A stretch of DNA of 64,000 nt, from NCBI RefSeq assembly GCF_000376805.1, contig NZ_AQXT01000002.1:2728001-2792000 (forward strand), given 5' to 3'. Positions 51,742 through 59,777 of this stretch are shown here, piece by piece (the stretch's first letter is position 1; every line of letters begins with the position of its first letter). The notes below the pieces were generated by a model. The model had not been told where the DNA came from and ran no database searches. It saw nothing but the letters and a program-made list of their open reading frames with translations. A program made the position numbers and the translations under genes. This stretch comes from Henriciella marina DSM 19595 (GTDB lineage Bacteria; Pseudomonadota; Alphaproteobacteria; Caulobacterales; Hyphomonadaceae).

Positions 51742-52095
51742 ACAGAAAGCCAGAACGCCGCAAATCACCAGAAGGAAGGGCGCAATAATCGCTTCGTCGC
51801 GCCACAGCGTATAGTCGGCGCCCAGCCCGACCATCGCACCGGTCATTAGCGCGAAGACCAGCGCGCCAGCCGCAAACACCCAGAGCGCGCCGCGAATGGC
51901 CGCCAGCGCCAGAAGTCCGCCAATTATCAGAAGCGCCGTCGAGATAATCCGCAAAAGGGCGACGGGCGGATTGAGAAGTTCGGTGGCAAGATCACTGCCG
52001 AGGGAAATCTGGCGCATGATCGGGGTTATCGTCTCCCAGAGCATCCAGCCGGACAGTGCGGCGCCGACAGCTCCTGCAAATCGCCTGATCAGCAT
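51730..52095 (-). CDS. Small membrane protein (121 aa), unknown function
   Basis: Starts MLIRRFAGAVGAALSGWMLW and contains three or four hydrophobic helices, with STALLIIGGLLALAAIRGAL in the middle and a short tail CPRK. No domain recognised. ATG 52095 has GAGG about 7 nt upstream; the TTG at 52101 is an alternative. It may be co-transcribed with the neighbouring membrane-protein gene at 52188-52817, from which it is 92 nt away. Confidence 0.65.
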   Translation of the reverse strand: MLIRRFAGAVGAALSGWMLWETITPIMRQISLGSDLATELLNPPVALLRIISTALLIIGGLLALAAIRGALWVFAAGALVFALMTGAMVGLGADYTLWRDEAIIAPFLLVICGVLAFCPRK

Positions 52096-52187
52096 GTCCA
52101 ACCTCTCTCGCCATAACTGGCTCCGGCGGTTGCTTAACGCAGGTCGCCTGCCCCGCCAAGCGCGCGGGCATGTTTTGCTCGGGAAAG

Positions 52188-52817
52188 CTAGAGGCGTCCC
52201 TGGCGGGCCAGCATACGCCGGCCATCTGCGGCGAACTGGGCGCGCTGGCGGGCAATCGCAGCCGGGACAGGGCCGCGGCGCCGGGGCGCTTGTTTCACCG
52301 GCTCCGGCTCGGCGTCGCGCCGCGACATCAGCTGTTCGAATTGCTGCTGGCTCAGATGAACACCGCCTTCAGGCGCGGTCTCATCGGAGGCGGCCAGTGA
52401 CGTGCGGATGTCATTCAGCAAGAAAACGGCATAGCCGAGCAGGAAGAGGATGAGCACGCCGCCGGCAAGAATGCCCTGCGGCCCGCTCGGATCGGTCCAC
52501 CAGCCATCGCGAAAGCTTACCATGAAGAGGCTGGGCGACGCCGCCGCGCAGCCCATCGCATACCAGAGAAGACCGCCCGCCTTGCGCGACACGGTCGCCG
52601 CAGCGGCATAGAAACAGAGCGAGGCGAGGAAATAGGGCGCGCCATAGGCAAAGCCGAGCTCTCGCCAGTTGACCAGATCGAGGCCGAGCGACGGGTCTGG
52701 ATGGAAGAATATTGTCAGGAACATCATGATGCTCGGCCACCGGATCGCCGTCAGGGAGGCGAAGGCGAAAAAGATCGCAACAACGGCAATGAGAAAGGCG
52801 ATAAGGCGGCGTGACAT
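52188..52817 (-). CDS. Multi-pass membrane protein (209 aa), unknown function
   Basis: Five hydrophobic stretches (from MSRRLIAFLIAVVAIFFAFA to GGVLILFLLGYAVFLLNDI) are followed by a polar, arginine-rich cytoplasmic tail of about 60 residues (RRRGPVPAAIARQRAQFAA). I do not recognise the family. The tail is basic and could bind nucleic acid or anionic lipid. It is divergent from the DUF3429 gene. Confidence 0.7.
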   Translation of the reverse strand: MSRRLIAFLIAVVAIFFAFASLTAIRWPSIMMFLTIFFHPDPSLGLDLVNWRELGFAYGAPYFLASLCFYAAAATVSRKAGGLLWYAMGCAAASPSLFMVSFRDGWWTDPSGPQGILAGGVLILFLLGYAVFLLNDIRTSLAASDETAPEGGVHLSQQQFEQLMSRRDAEPEPVKQAPRRRGPVPAAIARQRAQFAADGRRMLARQGRL

Positions 52818-52952
52818 GGGAGCAGCCTTAACCCGGCCGCGATTGATGCTGGATGAATGTTACGTTCGAATTCAGGACAGCTGCGAAAGCCTCTGTTCAC
52901 GAATTGGGCATCGCCCCTCGCCAGCCCGCATTTCTGCGCCATATTGGCGGGC

Positions 52953-53411
52953 ATGACCGACCAGAAATCTTCGCCGGGGATTGCCGCGATCGCCCTGACA
53001 GCTGGAGGGGCCATTCCCTTTGTGGGCCTTGCCATCGCCATTGCGGTTTTGGACCCGCCAACCAATTCGACCGCGGCGCTCTGGCTCCAGACCTATGCCG
53101 CGATTATCCTGTCTTTCCTGGGCGGGATACGCTGGGGACTGGCGCTCGCGCAGCCGGGCACAAGACCTTTCACCTACGCACTTTCGGTCTGCCCGTCGCT
53201 TGCCGGCTGGGCGATCCTGCCGCCCGCCATCATCCTGGTGCCGAGCCCGAACTGGTTTCTCGCCTATGCGGGGCTCTTTGCGGTGCAGCTTGTCTGGGAC
53301 CTGCGGTCGCGCGAAATGCCTTCCGGCTTCAAGCCGGTACGCCTCTGGGTCAGCCTTGTGGTCATCGCTGCCCTCATTGGCGCCTGGGCCATTCAGTATT
53401 TCGGCGTCTAG
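52953..53411 (+). CDS. DUF3429 family membrane protein
   Basis: A 152-residue protein with about five helices, matching DUF3429: a GAIPFVGLAIAIAV opening helix, QTYAAIILSFLGGIRWGLAL and SVCPSLAGWAILPPA. The function of the family is unknown. The ATG at 52953 was selected because the conserved part starts there. The frame from 52857 adds 32 residues of no similarity. The 3' end overlaps the convergent dsbB stop by 4 nt. Confidence 0.85.
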   Translation: MTDQKSSPGIAAIALTAGGAIPFVGLAIAIAVLDPPTNSTAALWLQTYAAIILSFLGGIRWGLALAQPGTRPFTYALSVCPSLAGWAILPPAIILVPSPNWFLAYAGLFAVQLVWDLRSREMPSGFKPVRLWVSLVVIAALIGAWAIQYFGV

Positions 53412-53944
53412 GCTGGCTCGAACTCGGCGGAGCTGCGCGGGAAGGCAAAACCGGCGGCCACGAAACTCATTGCCGCCAGACCGAGTGAGACCAGCGCGTT
53501 CCAGCCTGCCATGGAAAGGCCCAGCATCCGCCAGGCCGCATCCGTGCAGGACGCTGTCGCGCTGCGCTCATTGAGGCCATCGAGGCTGAGCGACATGACA
53601 TCCACGGTCTCGCCGGTGCAGCCGCTGGGGGCCGGCCACCAGCTCCATTCGACACCCGCATGATAGACCGCCACGACAGCGCCCGTCATGAAGACCAGGC
53701 CCAGCATGACGTTAAACGCGACCATGAAGCGCCGGTTGTCGCGGATGTTCCAGAGGACCAGCCCGGTCGCCGCCATTGCAACGGCGGCCCAGTAAACCTC
53801 ACGCTGGCGCAGACAAAGCGGACAAGGGAGGAGATAGGCGAACCGTTCGAATGCATGCGCGGTGCCGAGCATTGTGAGCGAGATGCCAAGCGCGATAAGC
53901 GGCCAGCGCCAGGTTCGGAGTAGAGGTGACATTGCCGCCGTCAT
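53408..53944 (-). CDS. dsbB: Disulphide bond formation protein B
   Basis: A 178-residue inner-membrane protein with four helices that reoxidises DsbA using quinone. The first periplasmic loop carries the CPLC pair (LLPCPLCLRQREVY). The second loop carries GCTGE and ASCTDAAW cysteines, which form the second disulphide relay. All four cysteines are present. Either ATG 53944 or 53932 could start it. Confidence 0.9.
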   Translation of the reverse strand: MTAAMSPLLRTWRWPLIALGISLTMLGTAHAFERFAYLLPCPLCLRQREVYWAAVAMAATGLVLWNIRDNRRFMVAFNVMLGLVFMTGAVVAVYHAGVEWSWWPAPSGCTGETVDVMSLSLDGLNERSATASCTDAAWRMLGLSMAGWNALVSLGLAAMSFVAAGFAFPRSSAEFEPA

Positions 53945-54046
53945 ATTCAGCCACGTTCCTCAGCATTGGTTCGAGCTGGCGGAACAATGAGGCCGGGTGG
54001 CTGTCGGCGCAATGCGACAACGCGCGCAGGCGCAGTTTGCAGGAGC

Positions 54047-54646
54047 TTACCCGGTGATACTGCTCACGCCGAAGGCAATAACGGCAATCAGGGTCGCAAT
54101 CCAGGCCGTTCCGACAATGGAGCCGAGCAAAACAAGGATCCCGTCGCGGGCCATGAGGCCGAAGGCGATTATGGCAACGCCGATACCCGGCACGGTATTG
54201 GTCCCTGGAATAGGCAGCAGGATCGACGCGCAGAAGACAACAAGCAGCAGGCCGATCACCCGCTCGCCCATCGGCGCCATCAGGAAAGTCAGGCGTGGCC
54301 GCGCGATGATCTCCAGCCAGCCAAACCATTTACGCCCTCCTGTGGCCGTCTGTGTCAGGCCCTTCTTGTCGATCTTGCGCTGGGCGAGTTTGGTCGGCAG
54401 CCAGGGCTCACGCCGGCCCATCGCCATCTGGCCGGCCAGCACCATCATCGGCAGGGCAACCACTTGCGGCACGCCCCAGAGAAACGGAATGCAGCAGGGC
54501 AGGGCCAGGATAAACAGCGCAGCGCCAAAGGCGCGCTCGTGCAGCCGGTCGAAGATAGCGCGGAGCGAAAACCCTTCCTCTGGCGCCTCGGCGGCCATGG
54601 ATTCGATCGATTGCAGGAAGGTCCGCGGCGTCAGTTCTGTGGTCAT
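54047..54646 (-). CDS. exoD: Exopolysaccharide synthesis protein ExoD
   Basis: A 199-residue membrane protein of the ExoD family. FSLRAIFDRLHERAFGAALF, ALPCCIPFLWGVPQVVALPMMVLAGQMAMGR and PIPGTNTVPGIGVAIIAFGLMARDG are characteristic. In Rhizobium it affects exopolysaccharide production and alkaline tolerance; the molecular role is unknown. The start at 54646 is upstream of the first helix. Confidence 0.88.
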   Translation of the reverse strand: MTTELTPRTFLQSIESMAAEAPEEGFSLRAIFDRLHERAFGAALFILALPCCIPFLWGVPQVVALPMMVLAGQMAMGRREPWLPTKLAQRKIDKKGLTQTATGGRKWFGWLEIIARPRLTFLMAPMGERVIGLLLVVFCASILLPIPGTNTVPGIGVAIIAFGLMARDGILVLLGSIVGTAWIATLIAVIAFGVSSITG

Positions 54647-54738
54647 GGCGCTCCCCTACATCGCTTTTGTGCACTGGTCGAGATGATTGACGGGGCTATT
54701 GCCTTGAGGCAGAGCGAAAACACAAAATTCCAGGACTG

Positions 54739-54825
54739 GCCCCGGTGGTGGAATTGGTAGACGCGACGGATTCAAAATCCGTTTCTGGCAACAGAGTGCC
54801 GGTTCAAGTCCGGCCCGGGGCACCA
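54739..54825 (+). tRNA. tRNA-Leu (anticodon CAA)
   Basis: An 87-nt tRNA with acceptor stem GCCCCGG/CCGGGGC, anticodon stem-loop ACGGA-TTCAAAA-TCCGT giving CAA, a long variable arm (class II, as expected for leucine), T-arm GGTTCAAGTCC and encoded CCA at 54823-54825. It reads UUG codons. Confidence 0.96.
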
Positions 54826-54903
54826 TTCATTTCGAGTGATCCTCTGGATCAAAAATCAGTCCGGTGGACTGATTTTTACGAAATGAATGCCCCGTCAGGG
54901 GCT
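54825..54903 (+). repeat. Nested inverted-repeat (three-hairpin) element after tRNA-Leu
   Basis: Outer arms ATTCATTTCG (54825-54834) and CGAAATGAAT (54879-54888) enclose GATCC-TCT-GGATC (54838-54850) and a perfect 12-bp AAAAATCAGTCC-GGT-GGACTGATTTTT (54851-54877). A further GCCCC-GTCA-GGGGC (54889-54902) follows. The A/T-ended 12-bp stem can serve as a terminator for the tRNA. The overall cloverleaf-like shape suggests an RNA-processing or mobile palindromic unit. Confidence 0.6.
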
Positions 54904-55211
54904 TTGAAATTTGACTCCGTATCCTCTCTCCGCGCGTCACATGGATCGCGCTCAGGGCTGTATCCGCTCTCTCCATCCGCGTCACGCTCGACCGCGAAGC
55001 GGTCTGAGTGTCCATCTCCTGGCCTATAAGCCTTCTGCAAGGGTGAAGACGGTGGCGTTGGACGCCCAGATGAGCAGGCCGATCGGGAGTGACGCCTGAG
55101 AGGTAGGCCCCGGTCGACAACGGCCCCCTTAGCTATCCAGCGACCAATTCACCCATTTCCGCCTCGCCGCTCTGCCCTAGCTCTCATATCAAGCACTCAG
55201 GGGAGCCACAA
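54904..55211. other. Intergenic region with a palindrome, no gene seen
   Basis: No credible ORF. It holds GACCGC-GAA-GCGGTC (54990-55004) and an imperfect direct repeat of a CTCTCTCC...CGCGTCAC type (about 54922-54985). A good ribosome site (GGGGAG) for the following SDR gene lies at its right end. Confidence 0.4.
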
Positions 55212-55928
55212 ATGTCAGCCGTCATCATCGGTGCCACAGGCGGGATTGGCCGCGCACTCACCCTTGGCCTTGCCGAACGCGGCCATTTCAAAACCATCCA
55301 CGCTCTCTCCCGCTCTGGCGGCGGTGACTGGCCAGAGGGCGTCGCCCCCGGCAAGATCGACATTCTGGATGAAGCAAGCATCGAAGCCGCCGCCGCGCGC
55401 CTGAAGGAAGCTGACCCGGTAGAGCTCTGCATCGTCGCGACCGGCATCCTGTCGGACGGCGACGAACTCCAACCTGAGAAATCCTGGCGCCAGCAGTCCA
55501 TGGCCGCCTATGAGCAGGTTTTCCGGCTCAACACGTTCGGCCCCGGCCTCATTGCCAAGCACATCCTGCCACTGATGCCGCGCGGGGAACGGGCGGTATT
55601 CGCGGCGCTCTCGGCGCGGGTCGGGTCTATCGGGGATAATGGCATTGGCGGCTGGCATGCCTATCGCGCGTCAAAAGCCGCACTCAACATGCTGATCCGC
55701 AACTTCGCGATTGAGTGGACGCGCAAGTCCGAGGAAAGCATCTGCGTCGGTCTGCACCCCGGCACGGTGGATACCGCGCTCTCTCAGCCCTTTCAGGGCA
55801 ATGTGCTGGACAAACAGCTTTTTTCAGCGGCGCAATCGGCAGGCTACCTTCTCGATGTCATCGAAACGCTCACCCCTGCGAACACTGGCAAAGTGTTCGA
55901 CTGGGACGGCAAGGAAATCGAGCCTTAG
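55212..55928 (+). CDS. SDR oxidoreductase, C-factor (CsgA)-like
   Basis: A 238-residue short-chain dehydrogenase. IIGATGGIGRAL is the cofactor loop, LNTFGPGLIAKHILPLM the helix alpha-E region, SARVGSIGDNGIGGWHAYRASKAAL gives the catalytic Ser and Tyr-x-x-x-Lys, and LHPGTVDTALSQPF matches the C-factor group. NADP specificity is likely but not certain. The substrate is unknown. The start has GGGGAG upstream. Confidence 0.88.
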   Translation: MSAVIIGATGGIGRALTLGLAERGHFKTIHALSRSGGGDWPEGVAPGKIDILDEASIEAAAARLKEADPVELCIVATGILSDGDELQPEKSWRQQSMAAYEQVFRLNTFGPGLIAKHILPLMPRGERAVFAALSARVGSIGDNGIGGWHAYRASKAALNMLIRNFAIEWTRKSEESICVGLHPGTVDTALSQPFQGNVLDKQLFSAAQSAGYLLDVIETLTPANTGKVFDWDGKEIEP

Positions 55929-55937
55929 ATCACGGGC

Positions 55938-56432
55938 TTAAGCCGGGCCGGACGTATTGCGCAGCACAGACCGCGCATCATAGGCGTCCGGCGTATCGGG
56001 CTTCGGTCCGCTGCCTGTAACGATCTCGATGCTTTCGGTTGTCTTCTCGGACGAGCCGCCAAGCGGAATGCCGACGCCGAGACCAACGCCGACCCCGCTG
56101 GCGGAGCCGTAGCGGCCGGACGCGCTGCCCCCACCGATGGAGACGGATGAGCGCGGACCGCTACTGCCCCCCTCGCGGTCGACATAGCCGCCGACGACGC
56201 GAAACCAGTCGCCATTGTTCTGCAATGTCACCTCGGCCGCGCGGCGGAGCGCATAGCGGCGCGCATTCTCTGGCGACAGCGCCGTATAGGCGACACGGTA
56301 GCGGTCGGACTCAATCGGTTGGACGGTAAACCCTTGCGCATTGGCAGATGGTGCGGCCCTGTAGGGCTGCGCGGTCGTGCAAGCGCCGATAACGAGGGCG
56401 GCCAGTCCGGCCGCGAGATATGTCTTGTGCAT
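55938..56432 (-). CDS. Putative lipoprotein, CC0125/CC1285-like
   Basis: A 164-residue lipoprotein with lipobox VIGAC (Cys about 18). A conserved domain runs ESDRYRVAYTALSPENARRY to RAAEVTLQNNGDWFRVVGGY, followed by a glycine-serine-rich stretch and a C-terminal polar segment. The pattern fits the caulobacterial CC0125/CC1285 lipoprotein group, which has no known function. A GGAAC-N15-CGTT element lies upstream. Confidence 0.7.
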   Translation of the reverse strand: MHKTYLAAGLAALVIGACTTAQPYRAAPSANAQGFTVQPIESDRYRVAYTALSPENARRYALRRAAEVTLQNNGDWFRVVGGYVDREGGSSGPRSSVSIGGGSASGRYGSASGVGVGLGVGIPLGGSSEKTTESIEIVTGSGPKPDTPDAYDARSVLRNTSGPA

Positions 56433-56485
56433 TCTGGTCCTGCCTTTCAGTCAGGGCGCGCGCGATGTGCAGCCCTTTAGAGATG

Positions 56486-56509
56486 AACGCCCCGCAACCG
56501 GAAAGTTCC
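56486..56509 (-). promoter_or_regulatory. Possible EcfG-type promoter with short spacer
   Basis: On the minus strand GGAAC (56509-56505), 15 nt, CGTT (56489-56486). The elements match EcfG but the spacer is one shorter than the usual 16-17. It is 54 nt before the lipoprotein start. Confidence 0.35.
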
Positions 56510-56714
56510 GGCGAGGTTCAGGTGCCATCATGTAGGCCGGGTGTCACGCGAGGCATCGGCCCCTGACCGGAAGATGCAGCGCGGTCAGGCGGGTTCGCGC
56601 CGCACCTGTCCCCCTGGGGCAGTTCCGGCGATAGCGGGACGCGATCTGAACGGCAGAAAGCCTTTGGCGGGCGGCGTCATGGCAGGGGACCATGCGCTGC
56701 CCGGCCGCCTTGCC

Positions 56715-57653
56715 TTACTTTTCAGCTTTGCCAGACGTATTGCGTCCGAAATTGGTGTCGGGCGTATCCTGTCCGGCATCAATGATCGCCTTGCGGATGC
56801 CGCGGGCGCGCTCAAACTCCTTCATGAGTGTGTCGCCATCGCCCCAGCGGATCGCTCGTTGAAGCGCGGCAAGATCCTCACTGAACCGGCCCAGCGTTTC
56901 CAGAACGGCCTCGCGATTGTTCAGAAACACGTCCCGCCACATGGTTGGGTCTGATGCGGCGATCCGCGTGAAGTCGCGAAAGCCGCCGGCTGAATATTTC
57001 ACCACTTCGCCTTCGCCGACACTTTCCATGTCATAGGCCGTCGAGACGATATTGTAGGCGATAAGGTGGGGCAGGTGAGAGGTGATGGCCAGCACGCGGT
57101 CATGACGGCCTGCCTCCATGATCTCCACTTTCGACCCCAGCATTTCCCAGAAGGCAGCCAAACGGTCGAGCGCTGAGTTGTAGGCTTCTTCCTGCTGGGG
57201 CAGGGGCGTAAGGATGTACCAGGCGTCGCGGAAGAGCGTCGCGAAACCCGCCTCCGGCCCCGACTTTTCGGTACCTGCAATCGGGTGGCCGGGAATGAGG
57301 TGCACGCCTGCCGGGCAGTGTTCCTGCATGTCGGCCAGCGCTTTTTCCTTCACAGAGCCGACGTCGCTTAAAATGGCGCCCTGTTTGAGCGATGGGGCAA
57401 GCGCTTCGGTCGCCGACGCAATCGCGCCGACGGGCACGCAGAGAATGACACAGTCGGCGTCTCTGCAGGTGGCTTCAGGTGTCTCGCAAACCTCGCCAAG
57501 GCCAAGCTGGCGCGCGCGGTGACGGACGGCCTCGTCGCCATCATAGAGCGCCACCTTGCCAGCCGCGCCGGTATCACGCGCGGCCAGCGCGATCGAGGAC
57601 CCGATCAGCCCGGCCCCGATAATGGCAATCCGGTCGAAGACGGGTCCGATCAT
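56715..57653 (-). CDS. tyrC: Prephenate/arogenate (cyclohexadienyl) dehydrogenase
   Basis: A 312-residue tyrosine-biosynthesis enzyme oxidatively decarboxylating prephenate and/or arogenate. It has the NAD-binding IAIIGAGLIGSSIALAARD, SDVGSVKEKAL, the substrate-binding HPIAGTEKSGPEAG (catalytic His) and TSHLPHLIAYNIV. It lies 3 nt after the hisC stop, so the two are one operon. The hisC-type enzyme can supply the aromatic transamination in alphaproteobacteria. The 3' end is followed by 282 nt with no gene recognised. Confidence 0.88.
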   Translation of the reverse strand: MIGPVFDRIAIIGAGLIGSSIALAARDTGAAGKVALYDGDEAVRHRARQLGLGEVCETPEATCRDADCVILCVPVGAIASATEALAPSLKQGAILSDVGSVKEKALADMQEHCPAGVHLIPGHPIAGTEKSGPEAGFATLFRDAWYILTPLPQQEEAYNSALDRLAAFWEMLGSKVEIMEAGRHDRVLAITSHLPHLIAYNIVSTAYDMESVGEGEVVKYSAGGFRDFTRIAASDPTMWRDVFLNNREAVLETLGRFSEDLAALQRAIRWGDGDTLMKEFERARGIRKAIIDAGQDTPDTNFGRNTSGKAEK

Positions 57654-57656
57654 CGC

Positions 57657-58733
57657 CTAGCTGGCCTCTGCGAAGGCGTCGAAGGCTTTCAGGACATCAT
57701 CATTGGCCTCTGTCGTGCCAATCGACAGGCGCATGAAGTTCGGCAAGCCATAGGCTTTCATGTCACGGATCACGATGCCTTGTGAGCGCAGGTATACGTC
57801 TGCCGCTTCGGCGCGCTTTTCGCTGCCGAAATCGATGAGCAGGAAGTTCGCGACACTCGGAACGACCTCGAAGCCCATCGTCTCCAGCGCGGGTCTCATC
57901 CGGGCCAGCTCACCATTATTGTGCGCGACCGATTTGGCCACGAAGGCGTCGTCGCCGAGCGCGGCAAGGCAGGCGGCCTGCGCAACCGAGGTCACGTTGA
58001 ACGGCCCGCGCACACGGTGCACCGCGTCGATCACGCTTTCGGGTCCATAGGCCCAGCCGAGACGCAGCCCCGCAAGCCCGTGGATCTTGGAGAAAGTGCG
58101 CGTCATCAGAACGTTGGGATACTCGCGCGCCATCTCCATGCCTTCATTATAGTCGTCCTGTTTGACGTATTCGGCATATGCCCCGTCGAGCACCAGGAGG
58201 ACATCCTCTTTCAGGCCAGCGTGCAGGCGCTTGACCTCGTCATAGGGGATATAGCTGCCGGTCGGATTATTCGGATTGGCGAGGAAGACGATCTTCGTCT
58301 TGTCGGTGACGCGCTCCAGCATTGCATCGACATCGGTGTGCAGGTCCTTTTCAGGCGCGCTGACAAGTTTGGCGCCGGACTGCTGGGCAACAAGGCTGTA
58401 GACGAGGAAGCCGTGCGCCGACTGCAGCACTTCGTCGCCGGGCTGGAGGTATGCGCGGCCAAGCAGCTGAAAGATTTCGTCAGAGCCTGCGCCGCAGACA
58501 ATGCGGTCCGGGTCGATATCGTACTTCTCGCCGATCGCCTGACGCAGGGCAAAGGCCGACCCGTCTGGATAAAGCTCAAGGTGGCGAGCCGCATTCGTCA
58601 GCGCCTCGACCGCCTTGTCGCTGCAGCCGAGCGGGTTCTCGTTTGAGGACAATTTCCAGCCATGGTCGAGCTTCTGGCCCCCCTTGTAAGGGGTGATCGC
58701 GAGAATGTTCGAAAGTGGCGTTGGTCCGCTCAT
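57657..58733 (-). CDS. hisC: Histidinol-phosphate aminotransferase
   Basis: A 358-residue class II PLP aminotransferase. It opens LSNILAITPYKGG, with LSSNENPLGCSDKAV, PNNPTGSYI, the PLP lysine in RTFSKIHGLAGLRLGWAYG and a C-terminal LRISIGT-like motif (MRLSIGT). HisC enzymes in this clade often also transaminate aromatic amino acids, which explains the pairing with the TyrA-type dehydrogenase. The ATG at 58733 is 15 nt downstream of a 14-bp inverted repeat. Confidence 0.92.
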   Translation of the reverse strand: MSGPTPLSNILAITPYKGGQKLDHGWKLSSNENPLGCSDKAVEALTNAARHLELYPDGSAFALRQAIGEKYDIDPDRIVCGAGSDEIFQLLGRAYLQPGDEVLQSAHGFLVYSLVAQQSGAKLVSAPEKDLHTDVDAMLERVTDKTKIVFLANPNNPTGSYIPYDEVKRLHAGLKEDVLLVLDGAYAEYVKQDDYNEGMEMAREYPNVLMTRTFSKIHGLAGLRLGWAYGPESVIDAVHRVRGPFNVTSVAQAACLAALGDDAFVAKSVAHNNGELARMRPALETMGFEVVPSVANFLLIDFGSEKRAEAADVYLRSQGIVIRDMKAYGLPNFMRLSIGTTEANDDVLKAFDAFAEAS

Positions 58734-58747
58734 CAGACTGCTCCCTG

Positions 58748-58783
58748 TTTCAGCTGATCCTCGTGGCCAAGGATCAGCTGAAA
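58748..58783. promoter_or_regulatory. 14-bp inverted repeat before hisC
   Basis: TTTCAGCTGATCCT-cgtggcca-AGGATCAGCTGAAA is a perfect 14-bp hairpin. It lies directly before the ribosome site of hisC and 44 nt after the leftward hydrolase stop. It could be an operator, an attenuator or an mRNA-stabilising hairpin. Confidence 0.5.
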
Positions 58784-58826
58784 ATCAAGTCGCAGCCTGT
58801 GAATGACCGGGTGTCTGACAGTGAGA

Positions 58827-59648
58827 TCAGGCCTTCAGGAACTCCAGAAGGTCGCTCGTCAGCTGACCCGCATGCGTGGCGGTCAGGCCGTGCGGCGCGC
58901 CGTCATATTCTTTCAGCTCCGCATTCTTGGCGAGCTTGGCAGCCTGACGGCCGGTGGCGTCGATCGGGACCGTCTGGTCGCCTGTGCCATGGACGACGAG
59001 AAGCGGGACATCCATGGCGTCAAAATCCGGGCGAAGGTCTGTCTTGCCGAACGCATCGACACAATCGAGCGTTGCCTTTGGAGAGGCGAGCATCGCCATC
59101 TGCCAGGACCAGTGCAGGACCTCGTCGGAAACACCGCCTGCTTCGGTGCCGTTGCCATAAAAATCCTTGAAGAAATTGGCCAGGAATTGCTGCCGGTTCT
59201 GGCGCAGCTCTGCCTTGATCCCTTCAAAGACATCGATGGGGGCGCCGTCCGGATTGTCGTCGGTCTGCAGCATGTAGGGCGCAATGGAAGAGATGAGCGC
59301 GGCTTTCTTGATGCCCCTGCCATCATGGCGGGACATGTAGCGGCAGACCTCGCCGCCAGCCATGGAAAACCCGGCCAGCGTTGCATCCTTCAGGTCCAGC
59401 TCCTTGATGATGGCCGCCAGATCGTCCGACATGGTGTCATAGTCATACCCGGCCCATGGCTGCTCGGACCGGCCAAAGCCGCGGCGGTCATAAGTGATGA
59501 CGCGGTAGCCGGCTTCTGCGATCTTCACGGCTTGATATTCCCAGCTGTCGGCATTCAGCGGCCAACCATGTATGAGGATGACGGGAGGGCCTTCGCCCCA
59601 ATCCTTCACATAGATATCGGTCTTGTTTGCACCCTGAATATAAGGCAT
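58827..59648 (-). CDS. Alpha/beta hydrolase, non-haem chloroperoxidase-like
   Basis: A 273-residue monomeric hydrolase. VILIHGWPLNADSWE is the oxyanion-hole region, GFSMAGGEV the nucleophile elbow, GTGDQTVP the aspartate and GAPHGLTATHAGQL the histidine. Such enzymes act as esterases and can form peracids; the haloperoxidase activity is incidental in the family. An exact EcfG promoter 39 nt upstream of the ATG points to general-stress control. Confidence 0.88.
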   Translation of the reverse strand: MPYIQGANKTDIYVKDWGEGPPVILIHGWPLNADSWEYQAVKIAEAGYRVITYDRRGFGRSEQPWAGYDYDTMSDDLAAIIKELDLKDATLAGFSMAGGEVCRYMSRHDGRGIKKAALISSIAPYMLQTDDNPDGAPIDVFEGIKAELRQNRQQFLANFFKDFYGNGTEAGGVSDEVLHWSWQMAMLASPKATLDCVDAFGKTDLRPDFDAMDVPLLVVHGTGDQTVPIDATGRQAAKLAKNAELKEYDGAPHGLTATHAGQLTSDLLEFLKA

Positions 59649-59686
59649 ATTTTCCTCATTGCTTGATCGTGAATTGCTGTGCAGCC

Positions 59687-59711
59687 AACGTCCGGAAAGC
59701 AGTCACGTTCC
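59687..59711 (-). promoter_or_regulatory. EcfG-type promoter
   Basis: On the minus strand GGAAC (59711-59707), 16 nt, CGTT (59690-59687). An exact EcfG/SigT consensus with standard spacing, ending 38 nt before the hydrolase start. Confidence 0.7.
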
Positions 59712-59777
59712 GGCAGATTGCCGCCGTTTCGCCTGATCCAGCTTGACAGTCATCCAACCTGCCGACACCTGAACGCC

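Noticed and set aside
54827..55120. Minus-strand ORF of about 97 codons after tRNA-Leu
   Set aside because: It reads through the nested hairpin element, contains no domain and has a composition typical of palindromic sequence.
59649..59777. Possible SAM-II riboswitch upstream of metX
   Set aside because: The short leader lacks the conserved SAM-II pseudoknot pattern. It is occupied instead by the EcfG promoter of the divergent hydrolase.
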